Source of the DNA: Epiperipatus broadwayi
Lineage: Eukaryota; Onychophora; Udeonychophora; Euonychophora; Peripatidae
Length of the DNA stretch: 64,000 nucleotides
Direction: 5' to 3'
NCBI GenBank assembly: GCA_028023455.1
Contig: JAQFVV010006208.1
Coordinates: forward strand, 11,180,984-11,244,983
Below, in pieces: positions 12,634 through 23,860 of the stretch. A program made the translations under genes and the position numbers. The stretch's first letter is position 1; each line of letters begins with the position of its first letter. The notes beneath the pieces were generated by a model. It worked only from the letters and a program-made list of their open reading frames with translations, was not told where the DNA came from and searched no databases.

Positions 12634-13115
12634 TTTAGAATGGTTACAGTAGCACTGCCTTTTTTCATTTTTAATTTGCATTTATTCGTCTCTCGGGTAC
12701 AACTTAAGAGAAGCAACAGTGACACATGGCAATGTGGATAATTATTTGCCTTCAATAAGTTCAGCATTGGATATTACAGTCTCCAGTATTATACTTGGAA
12801 GATTGGCAGAGCATTATATGTCACCCGATGGCATTTTGTTACTAAATTGTATTATTACTTTAAAAGGCAATATGTTAAACAAAATGTGTATATTATTTTT
12901 TGTGTAAAGTTGCTTTTGTTTTAAATTATAGAAATTTGTTCTTTAATGATTTTAACTTTTGTTTGCTCCATGGACAATTATGAAGTCCATGAGATTTCTT
13001 TTATTCGTTTTATGTATTCGGTTAGCCCATACATGTTATCACTTGTTTTCTAACTATGTATGTCGAAAACTTAGTTTCATTTACCCATAAACTATAAAAA
13101 TATTTATTTATTTCT
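12634..13115 (+). pseudogene. PGAP2: PGAP2-like (FRAG1/DRAM/Sfk1 family) pseudogene fragment
   Basis: PGAP2 is a multi-pass Golgi membrane protein acting in lipid remodelling of GPI anchors. Family-like blocks appear in the right order: a membrane-like VTVALPFFIF at 12,643, then LREATVTHGNVDNYLPSIS ending near 12,760, a segment with WKIGRALYVTRW and KLYYYFKRQY around 12,795-12,870, and SMDNYEVHEISFI around 12,970-13,005 followed by a hydrophobic helix. The blocks lie in shifted reading frames (two frameshifts) and there is an in-frame stop near 12,920, so it cannot make a normal protein. The blocks are contiguous without clear introns, which suggests a retrocopy, although a T-rich AG just before 12,636 could be an old acceptor. 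The N-terminal part of the family is absent. Recognised from memory of the family; not checked by search. Confidence 0.68.
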
Positions 13116-13774
13116 GATTCTGTATAACAACTGAAATCAAAAAATTTAGCAATCCATTGCTAAAATTATCCCCCCCCCCCAAGTAGAAAAAAAATAAATG
13201 TCACTTCAATGTTCATGCCTGGTTGTATCAACCAATTGATGTAAGATAATGTAGTATTATATAATATTCATAGCACTTTTTTATGAAGAAGTTTAACTTA
13301 TTATACAATTCTAAATGATAGATAAAATTAAAAAATGGACGATTGTATGCTAAAATTTTATCAAGAATTTAAAAAAATATTAGAAAGAATGAGGTGGCAC
13401 TGTTAATGTCTATGTAATGTTACAACAATATAATTCTATGTAACAAAAACAAAATATATCTTCCAAAATATGTTCTCTTTATGATAAAGCTGGATTGTTA
13501 AAAAGGTATGTCAGTTTAATATTACTTAGGTAGTTCTGTACAAAATATAAAGCCAAAAAAGTTTTATGATTACCTGTTAAATGTTTATTTTCAAAATGTC
13601 AAAAGAAAAGGAATTATCAAGAAATGGCCATTTTTATATAAAAATCAGGTTTTTGAAAAAGCATATAAATTTTTATTATGAATTTTTTGGCAATCAGTAA
13701 AGCACATTTTTAAATAAAAGTAAAAGGTGGTGGATTTAAATGTACTTTTTTGACTTAATTTTTTGAAAGCAGCA

Positions 13775-14505
13775 AAGCTTTTCACTAATAAGGAGGAAAT
13801 GTTGCAGGAGTTATCAGATGAAAGTAGGAAAGTTAGGACTAAAGATAAATGTTAAAAAGACTAAAATAATGTTTAATGGATTTTCTCAAAATATGAAAAT
13901 AAAGATTGATTATGATGAGTTAGAAGAAGCTAACAATTACAAATATGTCAGTCAAATTATAGCTATGACTGAAAACCTAATGGATGAAATTAATCATAGA
14001 ATTAAACTTGGTTGGAGTGCTTTTGCTAGAAATAACTTGATACTAAAAGGAAATATGCCTATGTGTTTGAAAAGAAAGGTTTTTAATAAATGTGTTTTAC
14101 CAGTTCTTACTTATGGATCTGAGATTTGGACACTTAATAGAAGAGCAATACAGAGACTTCAGACCACTCAAAGAAGTATGGAGAGATGCATGTTGGGAGT
14201 AACAAGAAGAGATCGAAAGCGCAATATATGGGTAAGAGAACAAACAGGTGTTACTGACCGCATTGAAAAAATTAAAAGACTGAAGTGGAATTGGGCTGGA
14301 CATATTGCTAGAAGAGATGATAATAGATGGACAATTGAAATCTTAAATTGGATTCCAAGAGATTTGTAAGATGGATGGATGAAATAAGAAAGTGTGCAGG
14401 GGTGATGTGGAGAAGAGAAGCTAAAGATCGGGGAAGATGGTTTGAACTTGGAGAGTCCTTCATCCTGCAGTGGATTGATAATGGTTGATGATGATGATGA
14501 AGTTA
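13775..14505 (+). mobile_element. RTE-like LINE, RT C-terminus to 3' tail, truncated and broken
   Basis: The fragment begins just downstream of where the catalytic Asp-Asp of reverse transcriptase should be (FTNKEEMLQELSDESRK), shifts frame by one base near 13,842, then continues as GLKINVKKTKIMF, the thumb region, and the typical C-terminal block WNWAGHIARRDDNRW. Compared with the 53.5-kb copy, a net 25-bp deletion near 14,367 (after IPRD) breaks the frame; the C-terminal WFELGESFILQWIDNG still follows. It ends with GATGATGATGATGA, a short microsatellite tail of the RTE type. No catalytic motif remains, so it is inactive. Confidence 0.85.
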
Positions 14506-15499
14506 ATGAAGTTTTTACTATCAGTTTTACAATAAACGAAACTGGTGCAACTTTTATTACAATAAAGAATCCTACTTGTAGCATACATTTTTTTGCAATC
14601 AATGAAACTTAGGAAATGACTTTAAATATTTTATTTTTTATTAAATTAATTTTTTAAAGGAAGCAACCACTAATAAGTTACCTTTAAATTATGCTATATT
14701 CCATTTAACTTTAAATATTGTTCATTTAGCTAAATTGACTAATTCCACTATTAGGATTTTTCAGAATAATGAAGTGCATTCTGTATATTATATTGTAAAC
14801 TCATCTCCACCCCCTTTCACAACCCTGTCCAATCTGGAATATTAAACAGGGCATTAAGAACCCTCCATTAAATTACTATATTACACATACAATCAGAATT
14901 GTAAATTATAACAAACTCATAAGATCGGTTTTAAGAATTTTCTATAGTCACCATTGCTATAGCTTATAATTCAAAACCTTATTCATATCATCAAATTTAT
15001 TATTTCAAATAAAGGTCACCAGAGGGTACTTTAATGTTCTGGTTAATGTTTAGTAAGTTGCATGGTTTTTGATATAATAAGTTACAATGTATGACTGAAG
15101 AAAAAACTTCGTTATTATATGATAAAGACACTTTGAGACCTTAAAAGAACCAATCAAGTAAATTCTTAATGTCCACTCTAGATTCTTATAATTGTTATTA
15201 TATATGATCACTCTTATAGTAAAAGAAAAATGGATGGGCTTCTCATTAACATGCTTCAAACTAATGTGGTGAATTTTTTTACTTTTTTACCATAAAATTT
15301 GCGATTAAGAAATACTATGGGTTTTTTTCAGTTGAGTTTTTTTTTAAGTATGTGTGCAAATGAATTTTTTTTTTAAAAAAAGGATATTTAAAATCATGAT
15401 AGACAAAACTAAATTGAGGCCATTATTCCAAGATGGCTGTAAAATCACCAGCCAAAGCAGCTAACGGTGGCTAAAGGCAGATGTTCAAATTGCATATTG
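14506..15499. other. No gene seen
   Basis: AT-rich sequence with a pyrimidine-rich patch at 14,805-14,870 (CTCCACCCCCTTTCAC). CCAAGATGGC at 15,430 resembles the motif in the 33.5-kb Merlin ends, but no element boundary is visible. Confidence 0.45.
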
Positions 15500-16615
15500 A
15501 GGCTGCCGTTGAATGACATTTTATTTAGATACTTACAACTTCAGATTAATTTCAAGTGAAAAAAGACTGCACAAATTAGAGGAGCACAAATTAGAGGAAC
15601 TATCTAGAATTAAATGGGACACTGTTCAGGAAGTTAGAAGGAAAAGTGAAGAGACAATTGATTTAAAAAAGTGGTCCCATACTTTATTACAAAGATACAA
15701 ATGGAATAGGATTAATGGAAGAACAATAATGTGGAGATTGATGGTGTATTAGATAGAGTGGCAAAATAAATGCAGATAATTCGGGCTATGTGGTCACATA
15801 CTTTATTAAAGGACACAAATGGAATGAGATTTATTATAAACAAAAAAAAATATATAGATGAACAACAATGTGGAAATTGACAGTGTATCAGACACTGCGG
15901 CAAAATTAGTTATTTAATTTAATAGTAGATACCAAATGCATATAATTCATATTTATTCAATGTGTTCTCATTCTGATAAAGAATTAAAGGATTTTTATAT
16001 GGATATACAAAATGCTTTTGATCAGACCAAATAATATTTTTAAATCAGTATAACAGGTTTTAATGCTAAAATTGGGATATGACTAAAAGATTAGTGCTTT
16101 GGATAAATTTAATTGTGATGATAAAAATGAGAAGATGGACTTATGGGATTCTTTGAAAAAAAAAGTTAAATGGAAATGGACATGGAAGCATCCAAATGCA
16201 AGGACAGTAGAATTGGATTATATTTTTATTTCCAGATTGTAAAGTTGTTAATAAATTGAACACAGGAAGTGACAATCAATTAATGAGAAAACACAGGAAG
16301 TAACCATCAATCAGTGAGATGTAAGATACATGTAAATGCAAAACTAGAGAGACAAAAATTATTAAGAAAAACAAGATCCACCATTGATAGTCCTAATCTT
16401 CAGAAAATCTGAATTAATTTAGATTAGAATTTGTGAATCATTTTAAAATATTAACCGATTTTGAAGATGGTTCAGATTTGAATGAAATCAATAGGAAGTT
16501 AGCTAATATACTATTAAAAACTGCAGCAAAGATTCCTGGTATATAAAAGCAACAGTTTATGAATAAATTTTCTACCTAGAGAAGACAATGCATGAAGAAA
16601 CAAAGAAATATAATA
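15500..16615 (+). mobile_element. RTE-like LINE, decayed AP-endonuclease domain
   Basis: Broken reading of an apurinic-type endonuclease: KEL/ELSRIKWDTVQEVRRK (WD.....EVR, the motif with the catalytic Glu), a tyrosine/GH region, FYMDIQNAFDQT, and WKWTWKHPNARTVELDYIF, which corresponds to the conserved TW..P....IDYIF block. The domain continues into an EEP-RT linker (FKILTDFEDGSDLNEINRKL) near 16,440-16,530. There are many stops and frameshifts, and a tandem duplication of about 120 bp (units near 15,670 and 15,790) repeats the sequence after the EVR motif. It is probably the 5' part of the same family as the 13.8- and 53.5-kb copies. Confidence 0.78.
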
Positions 16616-16639
16616 TATATAATCATCATTGTTAATAGT

Positions 16640-17680
16640 ATTCAGTCCCATGGACAGGTCCAGAGAATAGTCACATCACCAATTTATCAATTTTCCCACT
16701 TTATTCTCTTCATTGCCCAATTCTTCAATTCCATGTAACTCTTCCCACTCTTATATCATCCAAAATTGTCAATCTTTTCAATCCTTGTTTTAACTCACCA
16801 TTCTCTCCAAAAAATCTTTGATTAAACTATACTTTTTTTGTGTGACCAATCCAGTTTTTCTTTCTATTTCTAATTTCCTCAATCAATCTTCTTTTTTCAT
16901 TTACTCTTCTCAAAACAGTTTAGTTTGTGAGGTAAAAATAAAAAATTAATCTATGACAATGAAAAAAACGGGGCAAATGTATGGAAACACTACAACTTGC
17001 TCTTAGAAAAAAGTGGAGAAATCAGAAGGAATCCAGAGAGGTTGAAATTCTCAGACGTTGCCTTTGGAGGATGGTCAGTTGGTTAGGTGTTCCTAAAATA
17101 AAAATCAAGAATCTAAGGAAGGTTCATCCCATTGACTGTCACTGGTCAGAAACACCTGAAGAAGAGAGGAGACTAATACCTCTTGAAACATTGTGCATAT
17201 ACTAACCTGTTTGATGTGCTATTACTAACAGTTGAATGTATTTGGAATATTTAAATAAAGTTAAATTTTTCTTAAGACAATACATATATTAGATGATGGA
17301 AATAGTCTCAAAACAATGTTCATCCAACTAATTTTTTCCATTCCTTTCCATGACCACATCTTGAAGGCTTCCAATCTGTTTTTCATTTTATTATTCATTA
17401 TCCACATTTTACAACCATACACTCCATACATATCATTTAATTAATCTTTCCTTAATTCTCTTTTTAAAGATTCACAAAATATTTTCTTTCTCTTCACAAA
17501 TGTCTTCTTTGCCAATGCCATTCTTCTTTTAACTTCATCTTCACTTCTTCTATCCTCACTCAACCAACTACCCAAATATCTAAATCCCTTTACCTGTTGA
17601 TCTATCTTATCATGGATTTCAATTTGATCCATTAAGAGGAATTGAATATCTAGTTTTGTAAAATAGTACAAAAAAAGTTA
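16640..17680 (-). mobile_element. Non-LTR retrotransposon, RT C-terminal region, split by a SINE
   Basis: On the minus strand 17,680-17,306 encodes GFRYLGSWLSEDRRSEDEVKRR..., one in-frame stop after RELRKD, then GCKMWIMNN and WSWKGMEKISWMNIVLR. The coding sense resumes at 16,917-16,640 with RRVNEKRRLIEEIRNRKK and NWIGH. Both parts belong to the RT C-terminal region of a non-LTR element of a different family from the plus-strand LINEs. Removing 16,918-17,305 plus one copy of the 10-bp duplication restores a continuous frame (MNIVLRRVNEKRR). The catalytic core lies upstream and is missing. Confidence 0.8.
16918..17305 (+). mobile_element. tRNA-tailed SINE (GATGGAAATAG family) inserted in a LINE
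   Basis: A 388-bp insertion bounded by the identical 10-bp direct repeats TCTCAAAACA at 16,908-16,917 and 17,306-17,315. Its 3' half matches the 36.4-36.6-kb copy: a tRNA-like A box (GGTCAGTTGGTTAGG), then CTATTACTAACAGTTGAAT, AATATTTAAATAAAG and the terminal GATGGAAATAG. A 74-codon frame inside (16,981-17,205) overlaps this SINE and shows no protein family. Confidence 0.8.
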
Positions 17681-17929
17681 ACAATATTATTAAAAATATA
17701 ATTATGAGTTAACAAAGAAAGCTATATAAGAGATTAAAAGTCTCAAAAGTGTAAAATAATCTTTTGGTATTGGAGTGTTATTTCCACAATAAGAAGAAAA
17801 GATGGAACTACTTAAAAAAAGAGAAAAGACATAATAAAATGTGGGAAGAATCAAATAAACATATTAATAAAGAGTAGTAAACAAATCCCTATTATTTTCT
17901 GAATTGGGAAGCATTTTGAATGGAAAAAA

Positions 17930-18590
17930 TGAGATGATGAGGGTGGATGAAAAAAGATTAAAGTAAATAAAAAATAAATGAAAAAAGAAAGTAATGTTCA
18001 CAGGATTTTCTCAAAAGAAAGTAAGAATTGATGATGATGAAGTAGACATTAACAACTATAAATATCTTAGATAGAAACATAAAGAATAAAATTAATCATA
18101 GAATTAATGAAATTAATTATATAAAGTGCTTTGGTAAATTAATATTAAAAACAAATATGCTTATGTGTTTGAAAAGAAAAATTTGTAATAAATATGCTTA
18201 ACAGTTCTTATTTATGAATGTGAAACTTGGACATTTGCCAGAATAGAAATCGGAGACTTCAGCTCACTCTAATGAAATATGAAAAGATGTATTTTAGGAG
18301 TAATAACAAGGGTTCAAAAATAAAACCCATGGGTGAGGACACCAACAAGTATTATTGACATAATTGAAAGAATTAAAACACTAAAATGGAACTGGATGGA
18401 CATATTGCTAAAAAAGATAATAATAGAATGACGGGTGAAGTCTTAAATTGATTCCCATGAGAATGTAAAAGACTTAGAAAGAGATCGCATGTCAAATCTA
18501 CTGTTGCAATTAAACAAACTGGATTAAACTTGGAGAGTAATTCATCCTGAAGTGGATTTATAATGGCTGATGATGATGATAATAATAATA
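17930..18590 (+). mobile_element. RTE-like LINE 3' half, heavily decayed
   Basis: Nucleotide similarity to the 13.8-14.5-kb copy is clear (ATGTTCACAGGATTTTCTCA, TTGAAAAGAAAAATTTG, GAACTGGATGGACATATTGC), but stops and indels interrupt every frame. It ends GTGGATTTATAATGGCTGAT followed by a GAT/AAT microsatellite, the same tail as other copies. It may be the 3' part of the element whose endonuclease is at 15.5 kb, separated by the minus-strand LINE. Confidence 0.75.
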
Positions 18591-19650
18591 ATATGAATGT
18601 GTGTGTAAATTAATTGGTAACATTATTATTTTTGTCTAAATTAAGCTCGATCAAAAATTCCAATTAGAAGGTATGATAATTGGTCAGTAAAATGCTCCAA
18701 AAGGTGATACAGATTGATTATAGCTTTATTTTCCCATTGTTGCTTTCTAACTATTCTTTTTTTTGCTAATATCTCATTTTTAGAGTTGCATCATAAAATT
18801 TAATCAGTTCTGATGTTTTTATAAGTGTTGTTTTTTTTTTTTTTGGTTGTATTATAATTTAATGAATCCCATATGCAAGTTTAAAGTTATTTTTATCATG
18901 AAACTATTTTTTATTACAAGATATGCAAACGCCCCCCCCCCTCCCCCGGGAAAGAAACATATTCAGTTATAAAAATATGTATTTTGTTTTCAAATGTTAA
19001 TTTAAAGACATTTGTTATTTCTTTACGACAGAAATAAAAGATAATTTTTTTCACTACGTGGTGTTTTATTATTTTCTACTATTAACTCATGAATGTAATT
19101 ATAAATGCAATTACGACCTGATAATACTTATTCACATAAATACATTTTAAACAGTTTGTTATAATTATCATTAATTCAGTAATCTAAGCATAACTACGCG
19201 TACAGCTCATTAATTTTATTTAAAAATAAAGACATGAAGGAAGACTGTTTAACAAATTATATGGTAATTTTAGTAACTTCAAAATGCAGATGTTTGTTTA
19301 TTATTTATGGGTTTTTTTCCTTCTACTGAACCCTATAAAATATTAAATATATATATATCAATTAAATTCCTGGTTTTGAAACTATTTTGAAGATTAGTTA
19401 ACCATATATGGTTGGAGAAAAACCGTATATGTGCTATAATAGGACTTTCTAAAGAAAGGCATTAGAAACTGATTAATTTAATGTTTCACATTCACGAACA
19501 TATATATATTCCACACGTATAAACATGTACATACATGCCTGTGTGTATATAATATATAAAGAGACTGCTAATACTTCTAAACAAGCTTATTTACTTATGA
19601 TAAATGCTACAAGAGAAAGTACCTGAAGCTTTTATCTATGATTGTGCCCA

Positions 19651-19691
19651 TCCCCAGATCGGTTTCGAGCTATGGCTCTCTTCAGTGAGGA
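19651..19691 (-). ncRNA. Type I hammerhead ribozyme motif
   Basis: Minus strand: stem I TCCTCA, CTGAAGA (19,685-19,679), a perfect stem II GAGC-CATA-GCTC, GAAA (19,666-19,663), CCGATC, and stem I return TGGGGA (6 bp with one G-U). The core is canonical; stem III has only one good pair. Stem I is the same as in the 13-bp-duplication family at 27.7 and 31.4 kb. Confidence 0.7.
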
Positions 19692-19949
19692 GCTAGGACA
19701 TTAGATTCAAAATACTGCAATTATTGTTATGTATGATTATGAATAGCAATAGAGTGGTGAAGTCAAAAGATAAATGTTGCTGAATTCTATACTGAGTAAA
19801 AATCCTTCTCTGGTTAGATCAATTGTATAGATTCTCTCTAGGTGGGTGCTTTAGTATTAACAACCCCTCAAGTAATAAATCACATGATTATTTTTATTTT
19901 GTTCTTTATGTTGATAATTGTTATTAAAGATAAATGATAAGCAATATCA

Positions 19950-20450
19950 TGCACAGCTCGGTGTATTTAGTAAAGCTTCCAACTTGGGATTGGAAAGTTC
20001 CAGGATCAATTCTGGTGTTCACAGGTCTGGAACTCTAACATATGAACTGTCTTTTTTTACCTTCAGAGTCTAGTGTAGTTCATAGAGCATTCCACATGAC
20101 AATGAAAGATTCCAGAATCAATTCTGGCATCCTCAGGTCACTAATTTATTATGAACTCCTAAGCAATAAGCCATGGGTCTTTTTTACCCTGCAGAGTCTG
20201 GTGTTGTTGGTAGAGCACCCCGCTTGGGACTGGAAGACCCCAGAATTGATTCTGGTGCTTGCAGTTTTGGTGCTCAAACTCGTTATGAAATGCCAAGCAA
20301 TAAAGTGGTCTTTTTTTGCCCTGTGCAATTTCGCACAGTTGGTAGAAGGGGAGTCTTGGATTGGGAGTTCCCAGGGTTGATTCTAACACTGCCAGGTCTG
20401 GTATTAGAACTTCTTATGAACACCTGAGCAATAAAGCCCTGAGCATTTTT
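19950..20450 (+). repeat. Tandem array of a tRNA-like unit, about four copies of about 130 bp
   Basis: Each unit has a tRNA-like head (for example GTTGTTGGTAGAGCACCCCG with CCCAGAATTGATTCTGG), a middle with CAGGTCTGG and TTATGAACTC, and an end AGCAATAAAGCC...TTTTTT. Divergence between units is about 20-30% by eye. Frames of 62-112 codons over this array, on both strands, are by-products of the repeat. Confidence 0.72.
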
Positions 20451-21585
20451 TATACATATATAAGCAATGGTAAATTGCCGGCAATGAGAATAAAGTATTT
20501 ATTTCTTCACTATATTGTAAAGTGTTTCTTTCAGAGTAATAAAACTTGATTTTCAATAAATCATTAACATACATTAGATATGATGTGTATTTTTGCATGG
20601 ATATGTCTGTCTTTTTTATGACTTTCACACCTACATATCATGCATATATAAATATATACTGTAAGGAAAGAAAATATAGTGAATCCAATCACATGCACAA
20701 CATAGAGAAATGGTGTAGACCAATAATGGTAATGAAATAATAGAAGCTGATGATGATTAGCCAGCTTCATATTGGACATCACTTTAACTGAATCAATAAT
20801 GAAAGACCATATCATAATGGCAAATATAATTAAAGGGCATCCTTTGTGACTGTATATTTATAATGTAGTATAAAAATCTGGCATTATTACTAACCAATGC
20901 TAGTACTAAAGCATAGTTTTTTTTTAAAAAAGCTTCAATTTTTCTTGAAACACGTACATAAGCGTTAAATAATTAAATTAAGTATATATTATATAAAAAT
21001 ATTCTGTGACCATTAAATATTGTAATTATATACTAATCTTTATTGATGTTCAGAATCATTTGTTGCTATGAGAGCACTAGCCATAAATAAAACAGTCACC
21101 ATAATCAAACATAGGAATAAAATCTGTGGACTTCAGAGATGACTTCTGATATCTTAGTACAGTTTAATATCATTTAAATAATTCTAAAGAGAATTATATA
21201 GTCACACACACACACCGATTTCAGTTGGATAATTTATAGCTTGTTACTTCACAAGGACTTATATATATGCGCATGAATAAAGACACGCAAATGCTTAATC
21301 TGTTCTAAATATAAACATATTGAAAACAATTCTTATAATAACACGCCGCTTAAAACAAACATCTTTATTTTATAGAAAAATAGTATTCTTTCCTTGTTAT
21401 ATTAAAATTTATAATTTTGTCACAATAAAAATACTTATTTTTTAGAAAGATACAGTTACATTTAATTAATCAATATTTAAATGATTCTAGATTTTATTTT
21501 AAATATTTATGTGTAACATTTATCTATATTCATTTTTATTTTCCATTAAACTTTAAATATATACACATAGGCACATCTTAGCAAG

Positions 21586-21660
21586 ATTGTCATCATCATC
21601 ATCATCAACGAAATCCACGCAGGAGAAGGTCTCTCCAATAATCCATCTATTTATTCCACA
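21586..21660 (-). mobile_element. RTE-like LINE 3' end, minus strand
   Basis: On the minus strand, TTGGAGAGACCTTCTCCTGC... and then GATGATGATGATGATGA matches the end of the LINE family (GGAGAGACTTTCATCC ... GATGATGAT). Only about 75 bp remains. Confidence 0.5.
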
Positions 21661-22039
21661 TCCTATATATATCTAAGTGGTTTGGCTTTTAGTACCCACT
21701 GTTTTCTGTGCCACGAGATTAACTATCTCAATATATATATATGCATATTAAACCAGTCATTTAGATAAGGAAATATGATCCCAAAACAGATTTTAAATGT
21801 TTTGTATAACAATACATTCTGAAATATCTTTTATATTTGCACAAGATGACTTTTCATTGAATCACTTACATTTTCATAAATGTTTTATTCTTGATCATTT
21901 TTGAGATTGTGCTGCCATAATGTCTAAAAGTATCATCACAAATTACAAAATTTTGATATTTTACAAATATGAATTTTTTTTAATAATCTCCATACTTCCT
22001 CTTTCTTTTTTATTCTTCATATAAACAAAGATACAATAA

Positions 22040-22200
22040 AAGACAAATGACCCCCAAGATGCATTTCATGCTGAACCAGCACTCATCAGTTGGCCCAGGT
22101 CACCAGCTCTCATATATATCTTCATTACATGAAGAGTATTTATCTATGGCGAATTGTCACATCTTTACTTACAACCGACAAATTTGCTCCACTCACAACC
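22040..22200 (-). mobile_element. Hammerhead-bearing repeat, single arm of the 34.8-35.3-kb foldback family
   Basis: Shares with the 35-kb foldback the stretch around the ribozyme (CAGCACTCATCAGTTGG...CCAG...) and a diverged continuation. It is a single copy rather than a palindrome. Boundaries are not sharp and no target duplication was found. Confidence 0.55.
22054..22093 (-). ncRNA. Type I hammerhead ribozyme, canonical core
   Basis: Minus strand: stem I CCAA, CTGATGA (22,089-22,083), stem II GTGCTG-GTT-CAGCAT closed by a G-U pair, GAAA (22,067-22,064), a stem III reading ATGCAT that is self-complementary, C17 at 22,058, and the stem I return strand TTGG. Every conserved core base is present; stem I is short (4 bp). 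Confidence 0.78.
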
Positions 22201-23164
22201 TCGACTTTGTACATTTTTGATAAAACTAACTATCTTTATTATAATCATTTATTAAACTAGAGTTCTTCTCTAGCGCAGATATAAACTTTAATCCAAGTTA
22301 ATGATTTTTTTACATTTTTTTACGCACATACATACATGGCTTTTCACCTTCCTTCTTGTATGTGTATTATCGATTATTTTAATTTATTTGTAGAAGACTA
22401 TTTTTGTTTTATCATGTAATAGGACTATTATCAAGCACAATATTATTTTCCAGAATTTTATTAATATTCACATATCTGGAAATTTATATAGAAAAGCTCA
22501 TCTATTTTTTAAAAATTAGTTTTTATTCATTCTTAGCATACTTTCGATATATATCATAATCACAGCCTTTTCATTTCTTTAGCGTGCAGAATCTCTATGT
22601 ATACTTGATAAATATTTTAATATTTAAATCCCTTTGAGAGGCAGGTGGTAGTGTCTTTTTTATTTATAGCAAATCGATCTTTAGCTATTGCCCAAGCCTC
22701 TTCTAATTTTTCATTTTCTATCTTTCCTTTCCAAGCATATAATTCCAGCTAGTCAAATGAAAATTATGGCCAGAATTTTACTCATGATCTATAAATATTG
22801 AAGAATATTCAATGCTTTTCTTTGCTTTATTATATAAATATCTATGCTGGGAGTCTTGTTGAGAGATTAGCCCTTGATTTCCCATAATATGCAAACTTGC
22901 ACTCAACTTGATTGTATTTAATTAAACAAGTCTCTTTCAGCTTTTAAGTCTATTGTTACCAGAGACTAAATAGTTTTAGAGAGTAAATAAGTGCTGTGGA
23001 TATGGCTTTTGTTGCCATGAAAATGCAAAAAGTGTCATGAACAAAAACATGATATAATATTTCATCACTTTGGCCTAAGTATTTGATTCAATTGAAAACG
23101 TTTGGGGCAATATTTGAAATTAAAGTCGATTCATATTAAATATCTTTTACATGACCAATTAATA

Positions 23165-23530
23165 ATAAAAATAGGAATGACATTATGAAGTATATACAAG
23201 AATTCTACAAAAAAAAAAGAATGCTCCTATAACGAACATGTTTTTGAAATTCCAAATTTTATAAATGAAAGAGTGAAAAATGCAATTAAATCTATGAAGA
23301 AAATAACAATGTGCCAGGAAATAGTAGAATTATTGTAAATATTTTTAAGAAGGAGCAGGCAAATAATGAGAAACCTTTTTGTCAAAAATATACACCAAAT
23401 TACCTAAATGATGTAAATGTCTTGGGTGGCTAAAATAATGCCCTAATGATATTCTTATTTAAAGAGAAAAAGGAAGATGATTAGTATTCTATTAGCTTTA
23501 TGTAAAATATTTATTAATATTTTGCCACCT
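23165..23530 (+). mobile_element. LINE fragment, N-terminal RT region
   Basis: Broken reading with VFEIPNFINERVKNAIKSMK, one-base shift, then NNNVPGNSRIIVNIFK, which matches the NNKAPG.DGI...K motif before the RT palm, and later ALMILLFKEK, the usual block before the YRPISL motif. Likely the same family as the other plus-strand LINE pieces. Strongly degraded. Confidence 0.6.
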
Positions 23531-23534
23531 TTCC

Positions 23535-23860
23535 TTCTTACCTTGATCAGATTGAACATTCAATACCACAGACCAACATATACATTTAAATAGATAACTT
23601 ATATCCAAAGGGCCAATAGACATTGATGCTCACTAAATCAGATTGCTCTCATCATGAATGGGCATCTGACCATAACTAGTCAATCCATTTGAACATAAGA
23701 TCCAAAACAAACGTTAAAGCTGAAAAGCAGTACACTGGTTTGTCCACCACATGGTTATCACAATGAGACAAGTCCATGTTCAGGACTGGAAACTGATAGA
23801 ACCAAAATCAAATACAAGATAAGCTTTTAGAGTATATCCACAAGTGTCACCATACCTACT
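23535..23860 (+). repeat. Dispersed repeat, second copy with longer 3' part
   Basis: Matches 8,340-8,525 to about 23,710, then continues with CAGTACACTGGTTTGTCCAC and CAAGTCCATGTTCAGGACTG, which may belong to the same unknown element. Confidence 0.5.

Noticed and set aside
12719-12907. Live 62-codon gene
   Set aside because: It is one frame of a longer PGAP2-like sequence that continues in other frames on both sides.
14168-14602. 144-codon minus-strand frame
   Set aside because: Antisense shadow of the plus-strand LINE coding region.
20042-20427. Overlapping open frames of 62-112 codons on both strands
   Set aside because: They lie wholly in a tandem tRNA-like repeat and show no protein family.
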